From Bradyrhizobium sp. Arg816 (GTDB lineage Bacteria > Pseudomonadota > Alphaproteobacteria > Rhizobiales > Xanthobacteraceae), in the NCBI RefSeq assembly GCF_029989365.1, contig NZ_JAPRAQ010000007.1:186001-250000 (forward strand): a stretch of 64,000 bases of DNA, read 5' to 3'. The notes under the pieces are model-generated. The model was given only the letters and a program-made list of their open reading frames with translations. It was not told the DNA's origin and searched no databases. Both the position numbers and the translations under genes were made by a program. Every line of letters begins with the position of its first letter. The first letter of the stretch is position 1. This document shows positions 24,067 through 32,724 of the stretch, piece by piece.

Positions 24067-25302
24067 CTAAGAAGCCGCAAGCTTCGCGCGTCGGCCCGGC
24101 CGCCACAGCACGATTCCCGCCGCCACGAGATCGAGCATCACGCACATCGCAAACGCGCTCGTGTAGTTGCCGGTGAAACTCCGCGCGAGGCCGACGATGC
24201 CGGGGCCGAAGGCGCTGACGACGCCGCTGATCGACGTGCCCAATCCCATTGCGGCGGCAAAGGCGGCAGCACCGATCTCGCGCTGGATGATCAAGGGCGG
24301 GAACGTGATCATGTTGCCGATCGAAAAGCCATAGACGGCGCAGCAGACGAGCAGCACGGTCGGGCTCGTGCTTTGGAGAAGCACGAACAGCGCCGCCGCC
24401 TGGCTCGTCATCGACGCCGCGCAGGCGAGCCGCGGATCGAGCCGGTCGACGAACAGGCCGAGCGTCAGGCGGCCGACCACCGCCATCGCCGCCATGATCG
24501 TGACCGCAAGGCCCGCACTGGCGCGGCCGATCAGCGGCTCGAGGAACGACACCTGGTGGATGATGAATCCCATCTGCGCCAGCAGCGCGATCGCGATCGG
24601 CAGCACCATGGTCCAGAACGCCGCGTTGGCGAGCAGCGTCTTGCGGGAATGGGCCGGCGCGGCGATGCCAGCGGACGAACGGCCGCCCGATGCCAGGGAC
24701 ATCTGCGTCGGCCAGCCGATGAAGATGACGACCACCGGCAACACCAGCACCACCATCGCCATCGTGGCGGCAAGCATGGCGGACTGGAAGCCGATGCTGC
24801 CGGTCAGCGACAGCAACAGCGGAACGAGGACGATGCCGCCGCAGGTCGCGCCGTTGAAGGCGAGGCTGAGCGCGAGCCCGCGGCGCCGCTCGAACCAGGC
24901 GTTCAGCACGGTGGCGATCACCACGGTGCCCATGCCGGTCCAGCCGACCGACATCAGCGCATAGGCAAGATAAAGCTGCCAGGGCGTCTGCATCAGCGCC
25001 AGCAGCACGGTCGAAGCGCCGAGCGCCGACAGCCCGCACAGGATCAGCGCGCGCAGCCCGATGCGGGCGAGCAGATCGTCGGTGAAGATGACGAGCACGG
25101 AGGTGAGGAGAAACGAGAAGGTGCTGGCCGCGGAGACCAGCGTGCCCGGCCAGCCATGGGCGCGCTGGAGCTCGGCGAGATAGACGCCCTGGCCATAGAG
25201 GCCGAAGCCGAACATGAAGAAGGCCATCAGGAAACAGGCCAGCACGACGCGCCAGCCGCGATAGCGCAGCGAGGATTCGTCAACGCCCGTTGCGGCAATC
25301 AT
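24067..25302 (-). CDS. MFS transporter
   Basis: A 411-residue major facilitator superfamily protein of the inner membrane, with 12 predicted segments in two halves of six. Loop signatures include FTDDLLARIGLRALIL after TM2, YLAYALMSVGWTGMGTVVIA, and RLTLGLFVDRLDPRLAC in the second half. It resembles oxalate/formate-type or monocarboxylate MFS carriers, but the substrate is not known. The start at 25302 (MIAATGVDESSLRYRGWRVV) is chosen for the usual short cytoplasmic N-terminus; the frame is open to 25431. It is divergent from the enoyl-CoA hydratase gene. Confidence 0.85.
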   Translation of the reverse strand: MIAATGVDESSLRYRGWRVVLACFLMAFFMFGFGLYGQGVYLAELQRAHGWPGTLVSAASTFSFLLTSVLVIFTDDLLARIGLRALILCGLSALGASTVLLALMQTPWQLYLAYALMSVGWTGMGTVVIATVLNAWFERRRGLALSLAFNGATCGGIVLVPLLLSLTGSIGFQSAMLAATMAMVVLVLPVVVIFIGWPTQMSLASGGRSSAGIAAPAHSRKTLLANAAFWTMVLPIAIALLAQMGFIIHQVSFLEPLIGRASAGLAVTIMAAMAVVGRLTLGLFVDRLDPRLACAASMTSQAAALFVLLQSTSPTVLLVCCAVYGFSIGNMITFPPLIIQREIGAAAFAAAMGLGTSISGVVSAFGPGIVGLARSFTGNYTSAFAMCVMLDLVAAGIVLWRPGRRAKLAAS

Positions 25303-25604
25303 CGATCGAGCAATCGGCCAAATGGAACGGCATTGGGCAATCGTGCCCCACAACCCCCGGTTTTTCAAATGAAACATTGTAGCCATTTGTTGCAATGCGC
25401 AACTGCATGTGCGAAGCAATACAACCGGCATGATCCGGTGCGGTGCGGTTCCCGATCAGAAAAACGACAGCGCGCCATGCGGCGGACTCACGGGGACGTT
25501 CTCGAAAAGGTCGAGCGGGCGGATTGGCACGCCTGCAAGATGATGTAGGCTGAGGCTTGCGAGACTCGCCAAGGCAAGCGTCGCGGCGACCGCAGGGGGC
25601 TCTC

Positions 25605-26360
25605 ATGCCGAATGGCAATATCGTCGTCACCGAGGAGCGCGGAACGCGCGTCATCACCCTGCGCCGCCCAAGCAAGAAGAACGCGATCACGCAGGACATG
25701 TATCGCGAGATGAGCCGCGCGATCGACACCGCGCAGAACAATCCCGACATCCGCTGCATGATCATCACCGGCGGCTCCGGCGTGTTCACCGCCGGCGACG
25801 ACATCGACGATTTCATGCAAGCCGAATCGAATTCCGAGACGCTGTCGGACGGTGCAAAATTTCTCTATTCGCTCGCCCTCAACGTCAAGCCGATCATCGC
25901 GGCCGTCGACGGCGCCTCGATCGGCATGGGCACGGTGATGCTGTTCCATTGCGACTATGTGCTCGCCTCGAACGCCGCGACCTTCTCCGCACCCTACATC
26001 CATCTCGGGCTCGTACCGGTCGGCGCGGCCAGCCTCCTGATGCCGAACACGATGGGCTACCAGCGCGCCTTCGCGATGCTGGTGATGGGGCGGACTTTCA
26101 CCGCCGCGGAGGCGCACGCGGCAGGCTTCGTCAACACCGTGGTCTCGCCGGGACATACCGAGGTCGAGGCGCGCAAGGTGGCGCGCGATATCTGCCGGCT
26201 GCCGGCAGAGGCGGTCGCGGCCTCGCGCAAGCTGCTGCGCGCCGCACCCGAGGAGCTCACCCGCCGCATCGACCAGGAGGCCCATCTGTTCGGCGAGCGG
26301 CTGAAGTCGGATGAGGCGATTGCCGCGTTCGAGGCATTTGCAAACCGGAAGAAGCGGTAG
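25605..26360 (+). CDS. enoyl-CoA hydratase/isomerase family protein
   Basis: A crotonase-fold enzyme of 251 residues acting on acyl-CoA thioesters. CoA-binding and oxyanion segments: RRPSKKNAITQDMYREMS, GSGVFTAGDDIDDFM and ALNVKPIIAAVDGASIGMGT. The catalytic Glu of bona fide hydratases in the second region is not obvious (AATFSAPYIHLGLVPVGAAS), so it could be an isomerase or other family member. The start at 25605 is supported by GGGGG upstream. It is a single gene, followed by a cluster of palindromic repeats. Confidence 0.85.
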   Translation: MPNGNIVVTEERGTRVITLRRPSKKNAITQDMYREMSRAIDTAQNNPDIRCMIITGGSGVFTAGDDIDDFMQAESNSETLSDGAKFLYSLALNVKPIIAAVDGASIGMGTVMLFHCDYVLASNAATFSAPYIHLGLVPVGAASLLMPNTMGYQRAFAMLVMGRTFTAAEAHAAGFVNTVVSPGHTEVEARKVARDICRLPAEAVAASRKLLRAAPEELTRRIDQEAHLFGERLKSDEAIAAFEAFANRKKR

Positions 26361-26404
26361 AGCGTTCTTCCTCTCTCCTAGAACTCACTTCTAACCTCGC
26401 GGAG

Positions 26405-26513
26405 ACAACCCCTCATCCGGCGCCATAGCCGAAGCTTCGCTTCGGCGTTCTTAAGGACGGCGGCCGAAGGCCGCCTATGCCACCTTCTCCCACAACAAGG
26501 GGAGAAGGAAGAA
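26405..26513. repeat. cluster of three intergenic hairpins
   Basis: Three adjacent inverted repeats: GCCGAAGC-TTC-GCTTCGGC (26428-26446), GGCGGCC-GAA-GGCCGCC (26459-26475) and CCTTCTCCC with GGGGAGAAGG (26483-26508). Such compound elements are dispersed intergenic repeats in this group. A related CCCTCC / GGAGGG element begins at the right edge of the window (63961-64000). Confidence 0.7.
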
Positions 26514-26554
26514 AGCTTCGTGAAATCTTCGCGCGGAACGACTAGTCTGGTTCC

Positions 26555-28213
26555 ATGCGACATCTTCTCCGCCTGACCGTCCTTACACTGACTCTCGCCA
26601 CCCTCCCCGCCTCCGCCCAGACCGCGGCGCCGGTCGAGCTGCGCATTCTTGCCATCAACGATTTCCACGGCAATCTGCGGACGCCGCCGGGCGGCATCCG
26701 GATCAATGATCCTGAAGACAAGACCAAGAAGGTAGCGGTGGCCACCGGCGGCGCCGAGTATATGGCGACGCTGGTCAAGCAGCTGCGCGAGGGGCACCCA
26801 AACACGATCTTCGTCGCCGCCGGCGATTTGATCGGCGCGAGCCCGTTCCTGTCGGCAATGTTTCACGACGAGCCCTCGGTCGAGGCGCTCTCGATGATGG
26901 GACTTGCGATCACCTCGGTCGGCAATCACGAGTTCGACGAGGGCAAGACCGAGCTCTTGCGGATGCAGAACGGCGGCTGCCATCCGGTCGACGGCTGCCA
27001 GGGGCCGCATCCCTTCACGGGCGCCAAATTCCATTATCTCGCCGCCTCCACCATCGAGACCGCGACCGGCAAAAGCGTGCTGCCGCCCTACGAGATCAGG
27101 GAATTCGAGGGCATCCCCGTCGCCTTCATCGGCCTCACCTTGAAAGAGACCGCGGGCATCGTCTCGCCCTCGGGCATTGCCGGGCTCGAATTCCGCGACG
27201 AGGCCGAGACGGTGAATGCGCTGGTGCCGCAGCTGAAGGCGCGTGGCGTCGAGGCGATCGTGGTGCTGATCCACCAGGGCGGTGAGCCCTCGGGCGACTA
27301 CAATGAATGCCCTGCCATTACGGGGCCGATCGTCGACATCGTCAAGAAATTCGACCGCGCGGTCGACGTCGTCGTCAGCGGCCACACCCACCGCGCCTAT
27401 GTCTGCGATATCGACGGGCGGCTCGTCACCAGCGGTGACAAATACGGCACGCTGGTCACCGCGATCGACCTCAAGCTCGATCCTGCAACCCGCGACATCG
27501 TCAGCGCCAAAGCCGACAACGTCATCGTCGCCAATGCCTCGCTGGCGAAGGACCCGGAACAGACCGCCCTGATCGAAGCCTATGACAAGCTGTCGGCACC
27601 GATTGCGAATCGCCCGGCCGGATCGGTGACGCAGACGCTGTCGCGCGTGCCGAACGAGGCCGGCGAGAGCGCGCTCGGCGACGTCATCGCGGACGCGCAA
27701 CTCGCCGCGACGAAGGACGCCAAGGATGGCAGCGCTGTCATCGCGCTCACCAATCCCGGCGGCATCCGCACCGACATTGTCCCGAAGGAGAACGGCGCGG
27801 TGTCGTTCGGCGAACTTTTCGCGAGCCAGCCGTTCCGCAATCGCCTCGTTACGATGACGCTCACGGGCAGCCAGCTCAAGGACATGCTGGAGCAGCAATG
27901 GCTCGATCCGAAGCGCCCGCGGATCCTCCAGGTCTCGAACGGGTTCAGCTACACCTGGGATGCGACGAAACCGTTCGGCGAGCGAATCAGCGTTGAGAAG
28001 ATCACGCTCAACGGCAAGCCGATCGAGCCTGGAAGCGGCTACCGCGTCACACTCAACGATTACCTCGCCGTCGGCGGCGACGGTTTTACCGCCGCCAAAC
28101 AAGGCACAGCGCAGCAATATGGCGGCTACGACGCGGACGCGCTGTTCGCCTTCTTCAGGGCACACGGACCGATCGGTCCGCTGCCGCCCACCCGCATCCT
28201 GCGCGTGAATTGA
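26555..28213 (+). CDS. periplasmic 5'-nucleotidase / bifunctional metallophosphatase
   Basis: A secreted metallophosphoesterase that hydrolyses nucleotides, 552 residues. An N-terminal signal peptide (MRHLLRLTVLTLTLATLPAS, cleavage after ASAQ) is followed by the metallophosphatase domain: INDFHGNL, AAGDLIGASPFLS, TSVGNHEFDEG and VVSGHTHRAYVC carry the metal ligands. The C-terminal 5'-nucleotidase domain runs from about residue 345 (GESALGDVIADAQLA, NPGGIRTDI, NDYLAVGGDGF). Typical full length. Likely role: scavenging of phosphate and nucleosides. Confidence 0.92.
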   Translation: MRHLLRLTVLTLTLATLPASAQTAAPVELRILAINDFHGNLRTPPGGIRINDPEDKTKKVAVATGGAEYMATLVKQLREGHPNTIFVAAGDLIGASPFLSAMFHDEPSVEALSMMGLAITSVGNHEFDEGKTELLRMQNGGCHPVDGCQGPHPFTGAKFHYLAASTIETATGKSVLPPYEIREFEGIPVAFIGLTLKETAGIVSPSGIAGLEFRDEAETVNALVPQLKARGVEAIVVLIHQGGEPSGDYNECPAITGPIVDIVKKFDRAVDVVVSGHTHRAYVCDIDGRLVTSGDKYGTLVTAIDLKLDPATRDIVSAKADNVIVANASLAKDPEQTALIEAYDKLSAPIANRPAGSVTQTLSRVPNEAGESALGDVIADAQLAATKDAKDGSAVIALTNPGGIRTDIVPKENGAVSFGELFASQPFRNRLVTMTLTGSQLKDMLEQQWLDPKRPRILQVSNGFSYTWDATKPFGERISVEKITLNGKPIEPGSGYRVTLNDYLAVGGDGFTAAKQGTAQQYGGYDADALFAFFRAHGPIGPLPPTRILRVN

Positions 28214-28223
28214 TCCGGATCAA
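28210..28223. promoter_or_regulatory. FNR/FixK-type palindrome
   Basis: TTGATCCGGATCAA is a perfect 14-bp palindrome matching the FNR/Anr/FixK consensus TTGAT-N4-ATCAA. It spans the 5'-nucleotidase stop codon and is centred about 132 bp before the histone-deacetylase-family gene, so it could serve that gene with a long leader. It may also be fortuitous. Confidence 0.35.
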
Positions 28224-28348
28224 ACGGACTTGTCCGGAACCACCCTTTGCCATCCCCGCCCAAGCGCTTAGATTGCGTTTTGCATTTGCGTTTTGGCTCG
28301 GGATGCGCCAAGCGACGTCAAGAGCCCGTTCCCTGTGAGGCCGACCTG

Positions 28349-29278
28349 ATGAGCACGCTTCTCCTCTCCCACAAGGCCTGCCTCGACCACGTCACGCCGC
28401 CGGGACACCCTGAAAGGCCTGACCGCATGCGGGCGGTTGAGGAAGCGCTGTCGCAGGAGCGCTTCCAGTTCCTGGCGCGCGACCTGGCACCGGAAGGCGA
28501 TCTCGATCTCGTGACGCTCTGCCACAACGAGCATTACGTCACCGAGTTGCGCCACATCGCGCCGACCAGCGGTCAGGTCTATATCGACGGCGACACCTCG
28601 ATGTCTCCAGGCACGTGGGAGGCGGTGATGCGCGGCGTCGGCGGCGCAGTGGCTGCGACCGAAGCCGTGATGAATGGCGAGCATCGCAACGCCTTCGTCG
28701 CGGTGCGCCCGCCCGGACATCACGCCGAGATCGGCAAGCCGATGGGCTTCTGCTTCTTCGACAATGCCGCGATCGCGGCGCGTCATGCGCAGCGCAAATA
28801 CGGCATCCAGCGCGCCGCCATCGTCGATTTCGACGTGCATCACGGCAACGGCACACAGGACATCTTCTGGTCCGACCCGACCGTGATGTACTGCTCGACG
28901 CATCAAATGCCGCTGTTTCCGGGCACCGGCGCGAAGGGCGAGCGCGGCGACCACGACACCATCGTCAATGCGCCGCTCGCTTCCGAAGACGGCGGACCCG
29001 AATTCCGCGCCGCGTTCGAGCAGCTGATCCTGCCGCGGCTCGAAAAATTCAGCCCCGAGCTTCTCGTCATCTCCGCGGGCTTCGATGCGCATTACCGCGA
29101 TCCGCTGGCCTCGCTGAATTTGCGCGCGGAGGACTACACCTGGGTCACGCGCAAGCTGATGGACCTTGCCGACAAGTCCGCAGAGGGCCGCATTGTTTCG
29201 GTGCTCGAGGGCGGCTATGACCTGCAAGGATTGAAAGAATCTGTTACGGCGCATGTCGGTGCCCTGATGGGCGCTTAG
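28349..29278 (+). CDS. histone deacetylase superfamily amidohydrolase
   Basis: A zinc-dependent deacetylase of the HDAC / acetoin utilisation AcuC / acetylpolyamine amidohydrolase superfamily, 309 residues. Active-site segments: RPPGHHAEIGKPMGFCFFDN (general-base histidines), DFDVHHGNGTQDIFW (zinc ligands Asp and His) and SAGFDAHYRDPLASL (zinc Asp), with the transition-state Tyr region EGGYDL. In bacteria such enzymes deacetylate polyamines, acetoin-derived or protein substrates; the substrate here is unknown. The start at 28349 has GAGG upstream. It precedes xseB and dxs on the same strand, an order that I recall as common in related bacteria. Confidence 0.92.
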   Translation: MSTLLLSHKACLDHVTPPGHPERPDRMRAVEEALSQERFQFLARDLAPEGDLDLVTLCHNEHYVTELRHIAPTSGQVYIDGDTSMSPGTWEAVMRGVGGAVAATEAVMNGEHRNAFVAVRPPGHHAEIGKPMGFCFFDNAAIAARHAQRKYGIQRAAIVDFDVHHGNGTQDIFWSDPTVMYCSTHQMPLFPGTGAKGERGDHDTIVNAPLASEDGGPEFRAAFEQLILPRLEKFSPELLVISAGFDAHYRDPLASLNLRAEDYTWVTRKLMDLADKSAEGRIVSVLEGGYDLQGLKESVTAHVGALMGA

Positions 29279-29347
29279 ACAGACCCGCCTCATTACGCCC
29301 GCAAAACTGCGCTTTTTCTCACGTGAAGCGGGCAATCGGAAACGGAT

Positions 29348-29599
29348 ATGGCCGAAAATACCCAAGTCGACGTCTCCAGGCTCACCTTCGAACGCGCCAT
29401 CGAGGAGCTCGAAACCATCGTGAAGCGGCTCGAGGACGGCAAGGTGCCGCTCGAGGAATCCGTGACGATCTACGAGCGCGGCGAGGCGCTGAAGCGCCGC
29501 TGCGAGGAATTGCTGCGTCAGGCCGAGGCGCGCGTCGACAAGATCACCACCGATGCCAGCGGCCAGGCCACCGGCACCGCACCGCTCGACGTGCAGTAA
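29348..29599 (+). CDS. xseB: exodeoxyribonuclease VII small subunit
   Basis: The 83-residue helical small subunit of ExoVII, which binds XseA to degrade single-stranded DNA into oligonucleotides. The family pattern is clear: LTFERAIEELETIVKRLEDG, then VPLEESVTIYERGEALKRRC and EELLRQAEARVDKI. GGA precedes the ATG. The xseA partner is not in the window, as is common, since xseB is usually carried next to dxs. Confidence 0.93.
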   Translation: MAENTQVDVSRLTFERAIEELETIVKRLEDGKVPLEESVTIYERGEALKRRCEELLRQAEARVDKITTDASGQATGTAPLDVQ

Positions 29600-30177
29600 G
29601 GTCCTCTTTTCAAGCCGCCCGCCTCAAGCATCGGCCATCCGCAATTTTTCATGATCGCACGCCCTTGTTTGGGCTTAGGCCCCTCGGCGGCCAGGCACGG
29701 ATATCGACGAGTTCCCCGGCCAAGGCCTCTCGGGCTCGCGAATCTGGCCAAAACGGCCAAAAAATACCGCCGAGGAACCGGGCAAGTCTGGAACCCATCC
29801 GCCGGCGCCACGATTAACCACTCTGGCCCGCGGGTTGCAGGTGCATGCCCGTAATCGGCCCTGTGGGTTGGCTTTGGCCCAAGCTTTGGTGTAAAGCTGC
29901 GCGGAGTGTGGCTTTTTGCAAGCCTTGCGTGGGCAGAGAATTCCGACGACAAGCGCTTCAAACTGCTAATGAAATTGGCTGGGACGGACGAAGCCGATCT
30001 AAGTGACAGGGATCACAGAGACTGAACCGGAGCGCATCTAAGCTCACCTAAGCTTGAAGACGGGGCCCTGCCCCATGCAGGTGGCTCCGACGGTTTAAGG
30101 ACTCGCGCTGCGCCGATATTGTGCAAACCCATCGCGCACCGGAACGATCTTCCGGCGCTGACAAATTGGAAATCGCC
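29600..30177. other. intergenic region between xseB and dxs
   Basis: About 580 bp without a convincing gene. It contains short GGCC repeats (TGGCCAAAACGGCCA at about 29744-29758). It probably holds a promoter for dxs, but no promoter could be fixed with confidence. Codon-like structure on either strand is weak. Confidence 0.4.
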
Positions 30178-32106
30178 GTGAACGCATACAGTAAGACGCC
30201 GCTTCTCGACACCATCCATACGCCGGATGACCTGCGCAAGCTCAAGATCGAGCAGGTTCGCCAGGTCGCCGACGAGCTGCGGCAAGAGACCATCGATGCC
30301 GTCTCGGTGACCGGGGGTCACTTCGGCGCGGGCCTCGGCGTGGTCGAGCTCACCACCGCGATCCATTACGTCTTCGACACGCCGCGCGACCGGCTGATCT
30401 GGGACGTCGGCCATCAGGCCTATCCGCACAAGATCCTCACCGGCCGGCGCGACCGCATCCGCACGCTGCGCACCGGCGGCGGCCTGTCCGGCTTCACCAA
30501 GCGCAGCGAGAGCGATTACGATCCGTTCGGCGCAGCGCATTCCTCGACCTCGATTTCCGCCGGCCTCGGCATGGCGGTCGCGCGCGACCTCTCCGGCGGC
30601 AAGAACAACGTTATCGCGGTCATCGGTGACGGTGCGATGTCAGCCGGCATGGCCTATGAAGCCATGAACAACGCCGGCGCCATGAACTCGCGCCTGATCG
30701 TGATCCTCAACGACAACGACATGTCGATCGCGCCGCCGGTCGGCGCCATGAGCGCCTATCTGTCGCGCCTCTACTCCGGCAAGACCTATCGCACGCTGCG
30801 CGATGCGGCCAAGCAGATCAACAAGCGCCTGCCCAAGATCATCGCCAACCGCGCCAACCGCGTCGAGGAATATTCGCGCGGCTTCATGATGGACGGCGGC
30901 ACCCTGTTCGAGGAGCTCGGCTTCTATTACGTCGGCCCGATCGACGGTCATAACCTCGACCATCTGCTGCCCGTGCTGAAGAACGTGCGCGACATGGAAA
31001 CCGGCCCGATCCTGGTCCACGTCGTGACGCAGAAGGGCAAGGGCTACGGCCCGGCGGAAGCTTCCGCCGACAAGTACCACGCGGTCGTCAAGTTCGACGT
31101 CGCGACCGGCACCCAGGCCAAGGCCAAGCCGAATGCGCCGGCCTACCAGAACGTGTTCGGCCAGAGCCTCGTCAAGGAAGCGCAGAAGGACGACAAGGTC
31201 GTCGCCATCACCGCGGCGATGCCGTCCGGCACCGGCGTCGACATCTTCAACAAGGCCTTCCCCGACCGCACCTTCGACGTCGGCATCGCCGAGCAGCACG
31301 CGGTGACGTTCGCCGCCGGTCTGGCGAGCGAAGGCTACAAGCCGTTCTGCGCGATCTACTCGACCTTCCTGCAACGCGGCTACGACCAGATCGTGCATGA
31401 CGTCGCGATCCAGAACCTGCCCGTCCGCTTCGCCATCGACCGCGCCGGCCTCGTCGGCGCCGACGGCGCGACGCATGCCGGTTCGTTCGACAACGCCTAT
31501 CTCGGCTGCCTGCCGAACATGGTGATCATGGCGGCGGCCGACGAAGCCGAGCTCGTGCACATGGTGGCGACCCAGGTCGCGATCGACGACCGTCCGAGCT
31601 CGCTGCGCTATCCGCGCGGCGAAGGCCGCGGCATCGAGATGCCCGAAGTCGGCGTTCCGCTCGAGGTCGGCAAGGGCCGGATGATTCGCCAGGGCAGCAA
31701 GATCGCCCTGCTCTCCTTCGGTACGCGCCTCGCCGAATGCGAGAAGGCGGCCGACGAGCTCGCCGCCCACGGCCTCTCCACCTCGATCGCCGATGCGCGC
31801 TTCATGAAGCCGCTCGACACCGAGCTGGTTCTCAAGCTCGCCCGCGACCACGAGATCCTGATCACGATCGAGGAAGGCTCGGTCGGCGGCTTCGGCTCGC
31901 ATGTCGCGCAGTACCTGACCGATCAGGGCGCGCTCGACGGCGGCATGGTCAAGTTCCGCTCGATGGTGCTGCCCGACGTGTTCCAGGACCACGACACGCC
32001 GGCCGCGATGTACGGCCGCGCCGGTCTCGACGCCAAGGGCATCGTCGCCAAGGTGTTCGAGGCGCTGGGCAAGGACGTCAAGGCCGAGACGGTCAAGCTC
32101 GCCTGA
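30178..32106 (+). CDS. dxs: 1-deoxy-D-xylulose-5-phosphate synthase
   Basis: Thiamine-diphosphate enzyme that condenses pyruvate and glyceraldehyde 3-phosphate to DXP, the first step of the MEP isoprenoid pathway, also feeding thiamine and pyridoxal synthesis. 642 residues from GTG 30178 (SD GGAAA). Motifs: WDVGHQAYPHKILTGRRD, the ThDP/Mg site GDGAMSAGMAYEAMNNAG, NDNDMSIAPPVGAMS, and in the second half GIAEQHAVTFAAGLA and RAGLVGADGATHAG. An in-frame GTG at 30121 would give 661 residues and is a realistic alternative. Followed at 37 bp by the deoxyribosyltransferase gene. Confidence 0.96.
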   Translation: MNAYSKTPLLDTIHTPDDLRKLKIEQVRQVADELRQETIDAVSVTGGHFGAGLGVVELTTAIHYVFDTPRDRLIWDVGHQAYPHKILTGRRDRIRTLRTGGGLSGFTKRSESDYDPFGAAHSSTSISAGLGMAVARDLSGGKNNVIAVIGDGAMSAGMAYEAMNNAGAMNSRLIVILNDNDMSIAPPVGAMSAYLSRLYSGKTYRTLRDAAKQINKRLPKIIANRANRVEEYSRGFMMDGGTLFEELGFYYVGPIDGHNLDHLLPVLKNVRDMETGPILVHVVTQKGKGYGPAEASADKYHAVVKFDVATGTQAKAKPNAPAYQNVFGQSLVKEAQKDDKVVAITAAMPSGTGVDIFNKAFPDRTFDVGIAEQHAVTFAAGLASEGYKPFCAIYSTFLQRGYDQIVHDVAIQNLPVRFAIDRAGLVGADGATHAGSFDNAYLGCLPNMVIMAAADEAELVHMVATQVAIDDRPSSLRYPRGEGRGIEMPEVGVPLEVGKGRMIRQGSKIALLSFGTRLAECEKAADELAAHGLSTSIADARFMKPLDTELVLKLARDHEILITIEEGSVGGFGSHVAQYLTDQGALDGGMVKFRSMVLPDVFQDHDTPAAMYGRAGLDAKGIVAKVFEALGKDVKAETVKLA

Positions 32107-32142
32107 CGGCGAGCTTGACCTTCGCGAACCAGCGCGACCTTC

Positions 32143-32697
32143 ATGAAAATCTATCTGGCAGGGCCCGACGTGTTCCTGCCGGATGCGGTTGAGATCGGCC
32201 GGCAGAAGGCCGCGATCTGCGGTCGCTACGGGCTCACCGGCCTCTATCCCCTCGACAACGCCATCGATCTCACCTCGCCCGACGCCTCGCGGCAAATCTT
32301 TGCCGGCAACGAGGCGATGATGGACGAGGCCGATGCCATCATCGCCAACCTCACGCCGTTCCGCGGTGCCGGCGCCGACCCCGGCACCGTCTACGAGCTC
32401 GGCTACATGGCCGGCCGCCGCAAGTTTTGCCTGGCCTATTCCAACGACGGCGCCGTCTATGCCGACCGCGTCGGCCGCTTCATGGACCTGACCACCGAGG
32501 ACGGTCGGCTGGTCGATGCACAGGGGCTGACGGTCGAGGATTTTGGCCTCGTCGACAACCTCATGATGATCCATGCGCTGGAGCTGCATGGCTGCCCGCT
32601 GGTGACGCCGGCGCAGATGCCGATCGACGTCTGGCACGATCTGGCCGCGTTCGAGGCTTGCGTCCGGATGGCGGCCGCGCGATTGATCGCTACATAA
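32143..32697 (+). CDS. nucleoside 2-deoxyribosyltransferase family protein
   Basis: A 184-residue protein of the N-deoxyribosyltransferase fold, which transfers or hydrolyses deoxyribose from nucleosides or nucleotides. The signatures are KIYLAGPDVFLPDAVEIGRQ at the start, the catalytic-Glu-type segment AGNEAMMDEADAIIANL, and GADPGTVYELGYMAGRRKFC. It sits between dxs and tlyA, where most relatives have no gene, so a house-cleaning role for damaged nucleotides is only a guess. Likely cotranscribed with its neighbours. Confidence 0.85.
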   Translation: MKIYLAGPDVFLPDAVEIGRQKAAICGRYGLTGLYPLDNAIDLTSPDASRQIFAGNEAMMDEADAIIANLTPFRGAGADPGTVYELGYMAGRRKFCLAYSNDGAVYADRVGRFMDLTTEDGRLVDAQGLTVEDFGLVDNLMMIHALELHGCPLVTPAQMPIDVWHDLAAFEACVRMAAARLIAT

Positions 32698-32724
32698 ACG
32701 TTTCAGTCGCCTTTCGGAGATCCG

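Noticed and set aside
29744..29764. A terminator-like GGCC-GGCC hairpin downstream of xseB
   Set aside because: The stem is only 4-5 bp and is followed by A residues on the + strand, so it is not a rho-independent terminator for xseB.
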